A stretch of DNA of 64,000 nucleotides from Linnemannia schmuckeri (taxonomy: Eukaryota; Mortierellomycota; Mortierellomycetes; Mortierellales; Mortierellaceae), in assembly GCA_029449235.1 (NCBI GenBank), contig JANATG010000009.1:1-64000 (forward strand), given 5' to 3'. Positions 30,329 to 42,041 of this stretch are shown here, piece by piece. A program made the position numbers and the translations under genes. Each line of letters opens with the position of its first letter. Position 1 is the first letter of the stretch. The notes under the pieces were generated by a model. The model saw only the letters and a program-made list of their open reading frames with translations. It was not told where the DNA came from and searched no databases.

Positions 30329-32968
30329 ATGGCCGAAACTCTTACCCGCGACAACCACGTCTACCTCGCCAAGCTCGCCGAGCAGGCCGAGCGTTACGAA
30401 GGTAATAACATACCTCCTCTTTATCTTATCCTATCAACCAATATCCATACCGGTTGTCATTTTTTTATCGCTTCCTGGGCAGCGTGTCTGGCTTGTCAGG
30501 CGTGTCTCTCTATCTCCTCTCCTTCTCGCTTTTCCCCTCACAACAAACCTTGTATAAGGCACGACCACACGCACGAAAGTACCACAATGTTACAATCACT
30601 ATGCTGCACCTTTCAGGACCGCTCAATTTCCATTCTTGTCTGCTCCTTTTCCTGTTCGTTTTTGCGTATTCTCCTTGTCTTGTGTGGGTTGACGCGTGGT
30701 GAGAAGAAGACGAAGGAGCAGGGAATGTCAAATCGACAGTTCTAGTTTAGTTATGACACCGTGAGTCGCGTTTTATTTTTCCATCTTTGCGAATGAGATC
30801 CCATTCCACAGGGGAAGAAGCACAGTGAGAAAGTGAGTATACTAAGAAATGTCGACGGTCATGAGCTGCGCGCTTGTATGTCAGGGAAGAACAAAAAAGA
30901 AGGCGCGAAAGAGTCTTTGTCATTGAACAACGAATGGGGGATGTTGTTCACCTCTCAGAAGGCGAGCGGGAGTGAGAGTGTACAAGTGGATATGTGTGTA
31001 CCTTCCTTTCGTCACAGTGTGTCTGTTTGTCCCCTCTCCCCCCTTTGTCCCGCCTTTGCCTCCTCCCCTTTTCTTCTCTTTTACCCCTTCCTCGTCCTTT
31101 CCTCCCAGTACCAATCCTGTCCTTACCCCTCTCCTCGCCCTCGTTCTCCGACGACGGTTGTTTGCCTGTCGAATGGCTTTTATGCCGCTGATATGTATAC
31201 AAGTCGTTGTCTCCATGCGCACGCATTGTCTGTGTTTTTATGCGTCGTTCTTTTCTTTCTTCGTGTTCTTCTCGCCGGATTGTTCAGTTGTCAGCTGTTT
31301 CTGCCCCTTGTTTTTCCTTTTTCCTTTTCTTTGCCTTTCCTCTTTGTTCTTTGCCTTTCTCTTCTTCTGTGCCATGTCCCGCTTGTTGTGTTTTTCGTTG
31401 GTTCCCCTTCGGCAAGAAAAGAAGACCACGTCACATTTGGTCGTCTTTTTGTGCCCTTTGGGTTGTGCAAGTGTAGTTGCACCAGCCAGGATGGATACCG
31501 TGGATAAAAGACAAGGCAACTGAACTCGGCAACGACTGGAAACCATAAGGCACGCAGTTGTTACTCTGGGCACTTGTACTGTACTTGTTGGCGTACATGG
31601 AGGGGTATCTTGGATGAACAGGAAGAAAAAAAAAGGAAGAAAAGAAAAGATGGGTCAGTGGTGGAGTGATACACACACCGCCATTGCTCCTCTCTGATAG
31701 GGAAAGTGTCATAAGGGGAAGGAAGGAGGCCAAGAAGGGGAAGGGGGGAAAAATAATGGTTGAAGGGGCGGGGGAAGGAGAGGAAGGAGAGGAAGGAAAA
31801 AAAGAAGCTGGGTGTTTTTATGCTGGTTGTCAACCGCTCCTGCAGATATCCTTGCATATCTATCCTGCCATTCTTCCCTTGGCATTAACTATGAAACGTA
31901 TCGCTGAACATGAGCCACCAGTATGATTCTTGTTAGTGGCAATTGACAAGGCTGGCCTTCCTTGTCTGTCATTTCACCAAACGAGAAAGCACCAACATGA
32001 TGCTGAAAAAATCGGCATCACCCAAGTTACTGTGCCATCACTGAATAAGATGGGCATATCAAAGCTAACACGCCCATGTTGCACTCAACTTGAATAGAAA
32101 TGGTCAACAACATGAAGGAGGTCGCCTTCTCCAACACCGAGCTCTCTGTCGAGGAGCGCAACTTGTTGTCGGTCGCCTACAAGAACGTCATTGGTGCCCG
32201 CCGTGCCTCGTGGCGCATTGTTTCATCGATCGAGCAGAAGGAAGAGTCCAAGGGATCGGATGCCAACGTCTCCATGATCAAGACCTACCGCACCAAGATC
32301 GAGAATGAGCTCGCCGATATCTGCAACGACATTCTCAATGTCCTGGAGAAGTACCTTATCCCTTCGGCCAGTTTGGGCGAGTCCAAGGTCTTTTACCACA
32401 AGATGATGGGCGATTACCACCGCTACCTCGCCGAGTTTGCGACCGGCGACAAGCGCAAGGATGCTGCTGACAAGTCCCTCACAGCCTACAAGAATGCCTC
32501 GGATGTTGCCATTACTGAGCTCCCTCCTACTCATCCCATCCGCCTTGGATTAGCTCTCAACTTCTCCGTCTTTTACTACGAGATCTTGAACTCGCCCGAC
32601 CGCGCCTGCCATTTGGCCAAGCAGGCCTTTGATGACGCCATTGCCGAGTTGGACACTCTTAGTGAGGAGAGCTACAAGGACTCGACTTTGATCATGCAGC
32701 TCCTCAGAGACAATCTCACCCTCTGGACTTCCGACATGCAGGGCTGTACGTCACATTTATCGTCATGATGTTTTCATGTCGTTCACGGTGTTATTAAGTT
32801 CTTCTGTGACAATACTAACCATATTTTTTCTTTTTCTCTTGTTTTCATTTTTTCTATGACTGCAACGACGACTCGACATCTTTGTCATTATCCACACAAT
32901 TGGATCCCATACCAACAGCCAATGTTGATCAGGCCGATGCCGCAGAACCCCAGGACACCGAAGCTTAA
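30329..32968 (+). CDS. 14-3-3 protein
   Basis: Exons 30329-30401, 32098-32745 and 32919-32968 give 256 residues. The sequence is 14-3-3 throughout: VYLAKLAEQAERYEEMVNNM across the first splice, RNLLSVAYKNVIGARRASWR followed by IVSSIEQKE, GDYHRYLAEF, LGLALNFSVFYYEI, and DNLTLWTSDMQG before the variable acidic tail. Basic groove residues (Lys/Arg in KNVIGARRASWR and the YHRYLAE helix) are intact, so it should bind phosphoserine/threonine peptides as a dimer. The first intron is about 1.7 kb, ten times longer than the others in this window, and carries pyrimidine-rich DNA without recognisable exons. Confidence 0.96.
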
Positions 32969-33177
32969 ACAGTCAGAACATGTTTTCTTTTTTTTCTCAG
33001 TTTTATCTCTTACTCTATGAAAGTTGGCGCGCGTCTTTTTTTTTGACATCTTTGTTGATGCTTGGCAATGCTAATAAACCCAGCAACTCCATTCAATTCA
33101 AGGGAAGTTCGTATCTTTACGATGCTTTTTTCTTTTTACTTTCATGGCGTGTTTATTATCAACGACGATGGACAAAG

Positions 33178-34153
33178 CTACGACTGGGTGGTGGCTTGGT
33201 AGATGTAGAATTGGTGGCGCTCGCCACCATGAATAAGGAAGTCGCTCAATTCTGGGATCTCCCAACGCATTGACAGGACGACCTTGTGTTTTGTGACAAT
33301 GGCGTCTAACAGCAGTGGAGCCAGCTTCGAGAGTGCTACTGGGAGTAGGTAGACGAAGAGATGTGAGCTCTGGTTGATCAAGGTGTCCATTGTTGCTGGT
33401 TTTGGTTCTGTTGTTGCTGTCGCGCTTTGGCGAGAATGTGGCGCCATGATGGTAGTGAGGGGGACGTGCATGGCTGTTAAGTCTCCGTGGTACATCTCTA
33501 GGCGTGACAAGATATCGCGTTCGTCACTGTCGCCTGATGTTGATGGTGATGAAGGGTGTTCTTGTTGGATCCGATCGCGGGCGGCTTCGAGGAGGGGTCG
33601 GTCCAGATCGACGCCAATTGCGCGTGAGAGTTGTGAGCGAGGAAAGGTTTCGAGTGCTTGGACTAGGACTAATCCGTCTCCGCATCCCAAGTCTAATATT
33701 GCACTGCTGCCGTTGATTTCTGCAGTGGGAAAGTCGACGTGTTGGAGCATGTTGCTGAGGATGTCGCATGGCGTTGGTCTAAAAGGGGACACGTAACCAC
33801 TTGCCCTAGGTTATGATGATGTTGTAAGTGCAAGGCGTTGAGTTTATGTTCGTTTGGATAGTCGTGTAAGAGATACAGCGAAGGGGTCTGTGGTCCACCG
33901 ATTGAATAAAGTAGAAAATTGATTGTTACCAATCGTAGGAGAACATGCGAGTTGCCTTGGTCTTTGTCTCGCCCAACAGTTCTGGGTTGTTCTTGTAACG
34001 GTCGTATTCTTCTTTCTCTTCCTGTTCTTCTTGCTTTTGTTCTTGGTCCTGAGCTTGCTCGCGTTCCTGCTTCGGGTCATGGTTATAACTGCCCTCTTTG
34101 TCCTGACGGTCGTGCTTTTTTCCTGGTGCTAATTGATTTCCGACTTGGTCCAT
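33178..34153 (-). CDS. Class I SAM-dependent methyltransferase
   Basis: Exons 34153-33930 and 33805-33178 give 283 residues. After a Gln/Glu/Lys-rich N terminus the splice joins FSYDWASGYVSPFRPTPCDI. The SAM-binding motif I is AILDLGCGDGLVLVQAL, followed by the acidic ribose-binding end of strand 2 (AIGVDLDRPLLEAARDR), an insertion of Ser-rich sequence, HGDLTAMHVPLTT, and LFVYLLPVALSKLAPLLLD. The pattern is similar to small protein-lysine or FAM173-type methyltransferases; substrate unknown. The frame stays open upstream to another ATG at 34312, which would add a basic, then hydrophobic leader (SALTAFTFGLVLLNW) resembling a mitochondrial signal. The first start is preferred because 34312 lies only four bases from the end of the upstream gene. 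Confidence 0.75.
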
Positions 34154-34315
34154 TGTTGTGGTTGTTGTGGTTGTGTGAATGGAAGATTCATTGAAAAGAT
34201 CATTCCAGTTCAAAAGTACGAGCCCAAAAGTAAAAGCAGTCAAAGCGGATGTGGGTGAGGGAGATATTTTTTTAATCATAAAAGTCGTGCGTGCTTTCGA
34301 AGGGAGCATCAAAAG

Positions 34316-35965
34316 TTACGACCTGACACCCTGGGGCTTGTTGGAAGTAGGCTTGCGGTCTGGGGGGCCACCTCCCCGCACACCATTGCTGTTACCACCA
34401 CCACGTCCTCCTCTATAAGCACCCTGAGACTGTTGCTGATGGCCATTGGCATTATTGTTATTGCCATAGTATCCCTGACGGCCATTGGCAGGTCCTCCAG
34501 GGCCATTGTTGTTGTTGTTGTTGTTGTTGCTGTTGTTGTTGTTGTTGAACCCGTGGTTGCCACGACGACGTTCCTCAGCTAAAACAACCTCACTGCCAAC
34601 CTGAACATTTCTCTGCTTCAGAGCAGCAACAACAGACTCTGGAGCTGCAAAGTCCATAAACGCACAGTTCTTCTTCTGCGTCATGTCCAAATGCTTGATC
34701 CGACCAAACTTGGAGAACGCTTCCCGAAGCTGCTCCTCTGTGATCCTGTCATTGACGTTCTTGATAAAGATCGAATGATACTCCACAAACTTCCTACCCT
34801 GTCCCTGTCCTTGTCCATGTCCTTGTTGACCATATCCTCCCTGGCTTTGTCCTTGTCCATGGTTGTGAGAGGCAGCGGTAGGGGTTGGGGTCTGAGGCTT
34901 GGCGGGTGCGGGCATGACAACGGGAGTTGCCGCCTTGGAAGTTGCCGCCTGAGAGACCCATTGTTCCGTGTTCTTGGCAGCCAAGTTTGCCCATGTCTTT
35001 TGCTTGGGAGGACCAACCGGTGCTGGAGCTTGTACAGGTACAGGTGCAGTTGTAGGTTCAGGTTGAGCAGCAGGAGCAACGTTGACAGGAAGAGCGGTCT
35101 CGGTCTTGGTAGGTCCTACTGACTCGGATCTCCTGGCCGGTGTCGCCGCAGTGGGTTCCTTTTGCTCAGTAATATTAACATCTAGAGCGGCAGTAGCAGT
35201 AGCAACAGGCGCCTGAACGACAGGAACCTTGGATTCTACTACTGGAACAATCGCAATGACCTCAGACCCAGCCTCGAGGACAGAAACTTCCACTTCATCA
35301 TCATCCTCAGCCTTCTCTGCGTACATCTCTGTCAGATCTTCGTCTTCCTCTTCCTGCTTCTGTTCCTGATTGTCCTTATCTTCCTGTTCTTCCTCATAAT
35401 CGTCCTTGAGGAAGCGGAAGATGTCGTTGTGGACGTAGTAGCCCATGGGCTGCTCGGCCAAGAAGAAGGTCTGGACAAACTTTTGAGCGGGTCCTCCTCT
35501 GTTGGACATTTCACCGAGGACCTGGACAACAATGCCTCCGTGGATCGAACCTTGGCAGTCAAGGTTGCTCACAAGGACCTTGCAGTCTTCAAAGCCCAGG
35601 TCCAAGATCTTTTCGTTGATCGCCTACGGACGAAGTAATGTAATGATCAGTGATAATGATCAGTGATCAGTGGTCAGGGATCAAAGTTGGTTACTTGGTT
35701 TCGCCTCGCCCCTCTCATACAAATCGACATTTGTCGGATACAAGGACTCCAGTTGTACCTGCTGACCGTTAAAGACCTGGATCTGCTCACCCTGGTAGCC
35801 ATGACTCATGGTCGAGTGCTTATTGTAGAAGCAGTGGAGCCGAGCGGGGTCCTTGTTGAGAAAGGTGTAAAACTCGTGCGCAAACACCACTCCGACCTCG
35901 CTGGCGATCTTGGGGTCCGTGCTGTTGACATTAGACGACTGGACAGAGGTAGTAGGGGCCGTCAT
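34316..35965 (-). CDS. G3BP-like protein: NTF2-like and RRM domains
   Basis: Exons 35965-35759 and 35623-34316 give 504 residues. The NTF2-like domain fills about residues 20-140 (VGVVFAHEFYTFLNKDPARL; across the splice VFNGQQAINEKILDLGFEDC; FVQTFFLAEQPMGYYVHND). An acidic, then Pro/Ala-rich linker follows, with a conserved WANLAAKN. The RRM lies at about 350-420 (HSIFIKNVNDRITEEQLREA, CAFMDFAAPESV), and an Asn-rich, RGG-type tail (YRGGRGGG) ends the protein. This is the G3BP/Rasputin/Bre5 architecture: an RNA-binding stress-granule protein, often a partner of the Ubp3/USP10 deubiquitinase. The poly-Asn run is encoded by (GTT)n on the plus strand near 34508-34550. Confidence 0.9.
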
Positions 35966-36849
35966 GGCTGTAAGAAAGAAAGGAAGAAGTGTCTGTGATC
36001 CGAGCTGGGGGATAGAGAAGGGGTTGCTTGACGAAACAACAAAGGCAGTCTATTCAAAGATAGAATTGTCCGTTTTGTAAGTCGGAGATTGTAGTCAGAA
36101 CTGGGTGTCTACTCCATGGGCGTTGCTTAGTCATTCTCCTTCTTTGTTCATTCATTGTGTCTCTTGTTCATTCATTGTCTCTCTCTCTGTGAAGAAGGTA
36201 CTGCTGCGAGGAAGGCATGCTATTGTGATCCCCGTTGTCATTCGACATTGTTTTCCTTGCTCTCTGGTGTAGAGGATGTTTTTCTGTAGGCATGTCTGTT
36301 CTCTGTTTCTGTATCCTTGCCTGAGGTGATGCAGGTCATTCAACAACCTGCGTTTAGTCCTGCTTCCGTTGGCTCTTTTCTCTGTTGATACCTATGCGTA
36401 CTGCTTGTTGAAGTGAGATATCCTGGATATCCTGCCTTAATGCAGGTGCGCTCCTTTTTTTGCTGTTGTAGTGCTTCGTATTAGGATTGTGTGGAGTCCT
36501 GAACAATGCTGGATTTGTTCCTGGAGAGATATGTGCATAATAGCGATATGTGCCATTGAGTATGGTATTACCTAGCCTGAGAGAGGAGAGTTGAGCGAAG
36601 GTAGGAAGTGGGTGTGAAGAGAAGGTAAAAAAAGAGAAGGAGCGAAAAATGGAAAGAAGAAAAGAAAGGAAGAACAACCCGACGCAGCCCCATGTGCGCA
36701 AACAGCAACAGGACCCTCCTCTTGTCTTTCTCCTTTTCACACCCTTTACACGTGACTTGGGATTTGTTCCTTTCCGTTGATTGTGCGCCGTTCTCCACAC
36801 TTTTGCTCCTTCTCTCCACCCGACAAAAGCTACAAAAACTATCTTAATC
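35966..36849. other. Divergent intergenic region, G3BP-like / MGR2
   Basis: 884 bases between start codons. It has short repeats of ttcattcattgtctct near 36148-36185 and overlapping gatcagtgat repeats near 35645-35680 (the latter inside the first intron of the G3BP-like gene). No gene seen; a minus-strand open frame at 36354-36947 overlaps the MGR2 first exon and reads low-complexity sequence. Confidence 0.5.
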
Positions 36850-37357
36850 ATGGAACCTTCACGGTGGGAACGCGCAAAGTACGGAGCCGCTATGGGCGGT
36901 GCCGTCGGTCTCTGCATCGGACTCGTCTTTGGCGGTCTGTCTGCCATGAGGTACCTTTCACTCCCTTTTATGTCTTTTTCACGTCAACCACAATATTACT
37001 TCGTTCCTTTCTTCTCAAGTCAAGTAGAAAAGTTGATCGCCCTTTCTTTTCGACATGCAGCAAAGCGACTAAAGCTTCCTTTCAACCTTTCTTCTCTCTC
37101 CTTTTAGAAACGGTCCTGGTCGGAATGGATATGTCAACAACTTGGCCCAAACCATGATGTCCTCAACGGCCATGTTTGCATTCTTCATGGCGATCGGATC
37201 TGTGATTCGGACAGAGGAGGCTTTGGCGATCGACTATGCTGAGCTGGACCAGAACAAGGGCAGGAAAAATCTTTGGGGTAGCGCTATGCGGTTCAAGACC
37301 CCGCCTGTTGTTATTCTTCAGCAGCACAAGCAGCAGCAGCAGGAACAGAAGGAGTAG
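36850..37357 (+). CDS. MGR2: TIM23 complex subunit MGR2 / ROMO1 family
   Basis: Exons 36850-36950 and 37108-37357 give 116 residues. The sequence matches ROMO1/Mgr2: WERAKYGAAMGGAVGLCIGL with glycine-zipper spacing in the first membrane helix, then across the splice MRNGPGRNGYVNNLAQTM, and a second helix STAMFAFFMAIGSVIR. It is an inner mitochondrial membrane protein that closes the lateral gate of the TIM23 translocase. The Gln-rich C-terminal tail after LDQNKGRKNLWG is longer than in yeast and probably not conserved. Confidence 0.93.
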
Positions 37358-38655
37358 GAGAATTAGGAGCATTTTATTTGAATCACAGGCAGTTCAGGAC
37401 GTGTTTTTAACTGCCTTCGCGTCTGTTCAGCGTTACAGCAGTGCAATTGAAAGTACCTTTCATTAAACAGTATTTAACACTCAATGCACGTATTCCTATG
37501 CGTTGGTTGTTTTTCGTCACTGGTTGTAAGGCGCAAAAGGTGATAGTATATAATGGAGATTGATAGCGCGGCCAGTGACGAGCGTACTTTCTTTCCTGCA
37601 AAATCTGGTCAACAAAAACGACTACGTTCAACTGAATGCAGTCGTTGAAAGGCTAAAAGGACATAGGAATGCCAAAGGTGTAGTCTTCAACTGATAGTGA
37701 TTTCGTTTTTATTGCAATGTACACGCGATTCCAGCTAATACATCTTTGCTGTGCTCACCGATATATCTTCCTTGCTTGCTCCTGGTTTAACTATCATTCT
37801 CAGAGATAAAACTCGAAAAAAAAATGCTATTAAAGTCAATTCTTTACAGGAACAGTTCGTGAATGGTAATGATAGGAAAGTGTCTTCCACGCTAGGCGGC
37901 TTCAACCCTGCTAGGGTCGAGCTTGGCACTCAGTACTCTTCAGAGAGCCAGTCGAACACCTGCGCGAACCTCTAGCAAAATAACGAGTCGCATGGCCAGG
38001 CTGACGTGAAGTACATAAAATACACCTCACATCTGTTCATAAAGGAAAATCGTACCAGACGCCCAGACTTTCGAAAAAGAAGTGAGCCGGTTGAAGAGCA
38101 AGAGCTCGTAGGAACGTGTGAGGCGGCTTCAACCCTGCTAAAGTTGAGCTTGGCACTCAGTACTCTTCGGAGAACCGGTCGAACACCTGCGCGAACCTCT
38201 AGCATAAGTAACGAGCCGCGGAGCCAGGTTGATGCGGTGTTTAACCAACATCTTGTTCGAAAAGGAAATTCGTACCAGGTACCCAGTCTTTCGAAAAAGA
38301 AGTGGGTCGGCTGAAGAGCAAGCACATTGAAACACTGCTGAAGGGAAGGGGACAGAGAAGGGGAAGTGATGGTTCCAGTGGGGGCTATTCCTGACCTTAT
38401 CCATGGTGTCGGCATGATGTTCTTTAAGAGGTTTTTTTTTTTTTTTTTTTATAAAAAATCAAAAGTGACGTATTAGTGATCAACGCAATCGCAAATTTAA
38501 GTTGTCAATTGAATTTTAGCTCATGTTGCCCTTGGCACGTCTCGAAGGGCATTTTACTCTGGCCATGTCGAAGCACTGCATTCTCCTCTGAACCTTTGTT
38601 CATCCCCTCGTTGTTGTTGGGTGACGGACGGTGCGACACTGGAAGCTACAACACG
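37358..38655. other. 1.3-kb gene-free region with tandem repeat
   Basis: Contains a 220-227-base tandem duplication (37895-38323) and a T tract at about 38431-38450. No gene recognised. Confidence 0.55.
37895..38323. repeat. About 220-base imperfect tandem repeat, two units
   Basis: Unit 1 begins ggcggcttcaaccctgctag at 37895 and unit 2 ggcggcttcaaccctgctaa at 38122. Within each unit the block cttggcactcagtactcttc, then tcgaacacctgcgcgaacct, and near the end tttcgaaaaagaagtg and tgaagagcaag recur in the same order. Identity is high but with scattered substitutions and small indels. Neither unit is open in any frame for long. Confidence 0.85.
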
Positions 38656-41116
38656 ATGTCGAAGCAAGGTAACTTCACTAGTAGTACTTCAACCACGTTC
38701 TTTTTACCAATTGACAAAACTGACTGGGTGGATATGGCAGCGAAATTAAACTGATTACTCGACTGAGGCGATATTTCAGTCCGCGTTGTCCAAGTCACTT
38801 TATCATATGATTCTTACAAATAGCACCTTTTTTTTACCATTGTTAGGGAAAAGCAGCTTGGAGTATGCCATTGAGGTGCTGACAAAGGATCTACAAAACG
38901 GCGACTATTTTCGCCAAACTAACCCACGAGACTTTGATGCGGAGAGGTACTTTGCAGGATTTCAGGACCAGCGAAAGGCCAGATCAATATGGTCATCCAC
39001 CGTGATTCCTCGACTGATATCAAGCAATCATGGAGAACTTAGAAAAGTTGGTCTGGCCCTGCAGAAAAAGTGGGCTAGCAAGTCATATAGGAAGCAATTG
39101 GACAAAGCGCGGGCACAGGCAGAAGTTGTCCTGGACTCTGTCCACAAGCACCAGGCGAGGATTCTGGATCATTCCTACAAGGATCTCTGCCATACCTTAC
39201 AGAGGCGCGAAGGTATGAACTTTTTTTAGAAGGTGTCATACTGGTAATCCTGGAATAGTATATTAACATGTCATTTGTTTTATATTTTCACTTTGGATAG
39301 AGTCTTTTACGGAAGTGGTGAGCACGACCAGCATCGCCAACACGTCGTGCCATGACCGCGTTGAAACCGTCACAATGACCCAGGAACGCAAGAAGAAAGC
39401 GCAAGTCGATATTGCCGTTCGATTCGACACACCAACAAATGGCGCATCTGACAAAAATGACTCAGCTGGATTGGACAAGGACAGAGCAACTTTAGATCCG
39501 GAGAACGATGCCGAAGGGAAGACGATCAAAAAGGACGACGCATTGACAGTGGTGGAGCCAGAGATTGAGGAGACCGAAGACATCGAGGACAGATTCTTTT
39601 TGGTAAGAACCACCTTTCTTGTTACTTTGCTATTCTTTTTTTGAGCAATAGTCAAGACCTCCTTTGACATATTTTTTCACACGTCTTCCTCGTTTTCTAG
39701 GAGCCCTTCACGGAACAGGACCGAAAAGCGTTTGCAGACACTTTTCTCAAGATCCAAAATAAAGTCGTTTTACCAAGTGGGAATCATGTCGAGGATGTTT
39801 TATTCGCCGCCGGTGTCACGAAGAAGCAACACGGGTAATGACTATGTGGACAAAAAAAAAAACGATATGTATCGCGTGTGTATGAAGTTGTGCTACCAAT
39901 CGCCCTAACCACGTTCGTTTTGGCTTTCAATAGACTGCTGCATTCCTTTATCATCGATGTTGATGATGACTCTGTGCGGGAACTGTTTCAAGAGGATGAT
40001 TGGACATTCATCATGAAAGAGCGGGATATGGCTGTTGATCTGGATGACCAAGATATTGCCAAGACTTTGAGCGCTCTCAAGGATGCAGAATGCGCCGAAG
40101 CGATTATGGAGATTCTGAACCAACGGCACCTTCGACTTGGAAAAACCTACCGGATGGGTTATGACTATAATCTCAAATGGCTCTTTGATTCAGTTTCCAA
40201 ATGGTATGTTGTGAAATATATATGTATGTGAGTAGGGTGTGATAGGCTTGCTAGTGAGGCCATCCTCATTCAATTATTTATCTAACGATTACTCTACTTA
40301 GGATCGATATTTACACTATGCCATTCTCAGTTTTCACATCGGATGCAACGCTGGAGTACTTCTGGAGATCACAGGTCTGGGGAGTGTTGGATACGCTATT
40401 TTACGATATACCCAACACACTGATGATTGGTGGTGAGGGACATGGAATCGAATCTAAAGAGCGAAGGAATCAGCAACAACCAGGCCGTGCTTTGAGGAAG
40501 GCAGCTGGATCAAAATCGGACGGGTACTTGCGCTCATTTGGATCGACAAAGTCCGATTGGTTGACAATTGAAGGTGCGAGAAACTGGGATCCTTTCGCCA
40601 AAAAATATAAGATGGAAGCATACTGGAAGCTAGCGCGGCAAATGCATGATATCTGCCGCGCTAGGACAGCAGACCAGGACCCGAGTACCCTGAAAAACTT
40701 TCGCACTTATGGCCTGATTTTCGGAGGTAAGCTTATGAATTCGTATGGTATTTTGTCACGTACCCTTATAGTGTATGAAGAGCTAATCTCCTCTGATACC
40801 CTTTTTTTAATCGCTGTCTATGATAGGACCAACGATACAGATCCATGTCATGTCATCCCTTGGTGGAGCCTCGACTGTTCTTCGACGACGAAGACCACTG
40901 ACGCTGGCTGATGGCATCGAGTCATTTGGGGAGAATGTTGTGATGTTGGAAATATTTTTACTTCTTAAGCGCGATATTGTTCGAACCCTTACTCCGCAGA
41001 GAAAGAGAGTATCCGCCATGGATCTCTTTAAAGGAACAAGTAAAATGTTAGATTCAGAATCAATATCGTTTACCATCCCACTTGCTCATCCATCCCCAAA
41101 GAAACGGCGTGCTTGA
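38656..41116 (+). CDS. Conserved-looking protein of unknown function, 7 exons
   Basis: Exons 38656-38668, 38847-39212, 39301-39602, 39701-39834, 39934-40203, 40302-40726 and 40827-41116 give 599 residues. I do not recognise the family. The start (MSKQ, then GKSSLEYAIEVLTKDLQ) is carried by a 13-base first exon and is less certain than the rest. Visible features: a basic helical N-terminal region, a charged linker (residues about 135-225), then a globular part with DDDSVRELFQEDDWTFI, YDYNLKWLFDSVSKWIDIYT, EYFWRSQVWGVLDTLFYDIP, SDWLTIEGARNWDPFAKKY, and a C-terminal strand pair IQIHVMSSLGGAST before a basic end (PSPKKRRA) that could be a nuclear signal. The layout recalls large lineage-expanded families of Mortierella-type fungi with Crinkler-like or nuclease-like C-terminal domains, but this is only an impression. 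Confidence 0.75.
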
Positions 41117-42041
41117 TAATGTTCGCTTTTACTGCTTCAAATAAAGGCGATTTTTAGTGGCAAACGAGAATGAGTGACGCGCTTTTTTTTTTTTTTTTTT
41201 TTTTTTTTTTTGAGCGAAGTTGCAACGTGACTACAAGTTGCTGGGCCATGCACTGAGTCTCGTTTTTTCTTTCCTTTTCACACCTCTTCTCTTTCTTCAC
41301 CTCCTTCACCTTCCCACTTGCAACAACAACCCCTCGACCTTTCTTTTTACTGCTCCTCCCACTCTCTTTCCCGCACCACTCTGCTGGTCTCTTCACTTGT
41401 TCTCTTCATCTCAGCCTGACATTCCTCGGGTGAACTCAAACACTAACGCCCGCTCGAATAACGGGTGCGTAAGTCCTCCTCCTGCTTTCGTCTCTGCTGT
41501 TTCACACTCACTTGCCTTTGCCCGTAAAAAAAGGAGCCATTTTGAGTGCATACACCTTTTTTACCCTTTGTTGGCCCCCTTTGCACAGTGAAAAAAAAAA
41601 AATAAAGAAAAGGTCCCTGGCATGGGCGCATGGCATGCGAGTACCCTGTTACTCGAACAATGAAATGTGCTCTTGTAGACACCGAAGAAGCTCATATCAT
41701 TTTTTAAACTCTTTGATGCTCATAGACTCGTTATCTATCACACGCTCAGAGAAAAGGCACAAGTACGGACACAAGACCTTGGCGCTTGCTTTCCTTTCCT
41801 CCTTCCAGTGGCCGTTGATACTATACGACTCTCTACTTGAACAACAACAACGACACAAAAAAAGTGATACTTCACCAGCAACCTTCTGTCTTTTTCTCTG
41901 TGTGTGCGTTTCTTCTTTACTTTTTGACTTTTTTTCTTTGCACCCCCTTTGTGCACACGCAACCCATCCCTTGACTCACGACAAAACAACAACAAACCTC
42001 CCTCCTTAACAACTATCTTCAACCCAACCTTCGACCCACAG
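41117..42041. other. Intergenic and probable 5' UTR intron of WDR26-like gene
   Basis: Contains a T tract at about 41181-41210 and pyrimidine-rich DNA. The sequence cccacag at 42035-42041 looks like a splice acceptor. Two donor candidates are seen: gtaagt at 41467 and gtaccc at 41641. The latter would join ATG 41622-41640 in frame to 42042. Confidence 0.5.

Noticed and set aside
30833..31523. Long plus-strand open frames inside the 14-3-3 intron
   Set aside because: They read low-complexity Cys/Phe/Leu/Ser sequence from C/T-rich DNA, and no acceptor/donor pair makes an exon consistent with 14-3-3 proteins.
36354..36947. 197-codon minus-strand open frame
   Set aside because: It overlaps the first exon of MGR2 on the other strand and ends in simple sequence.
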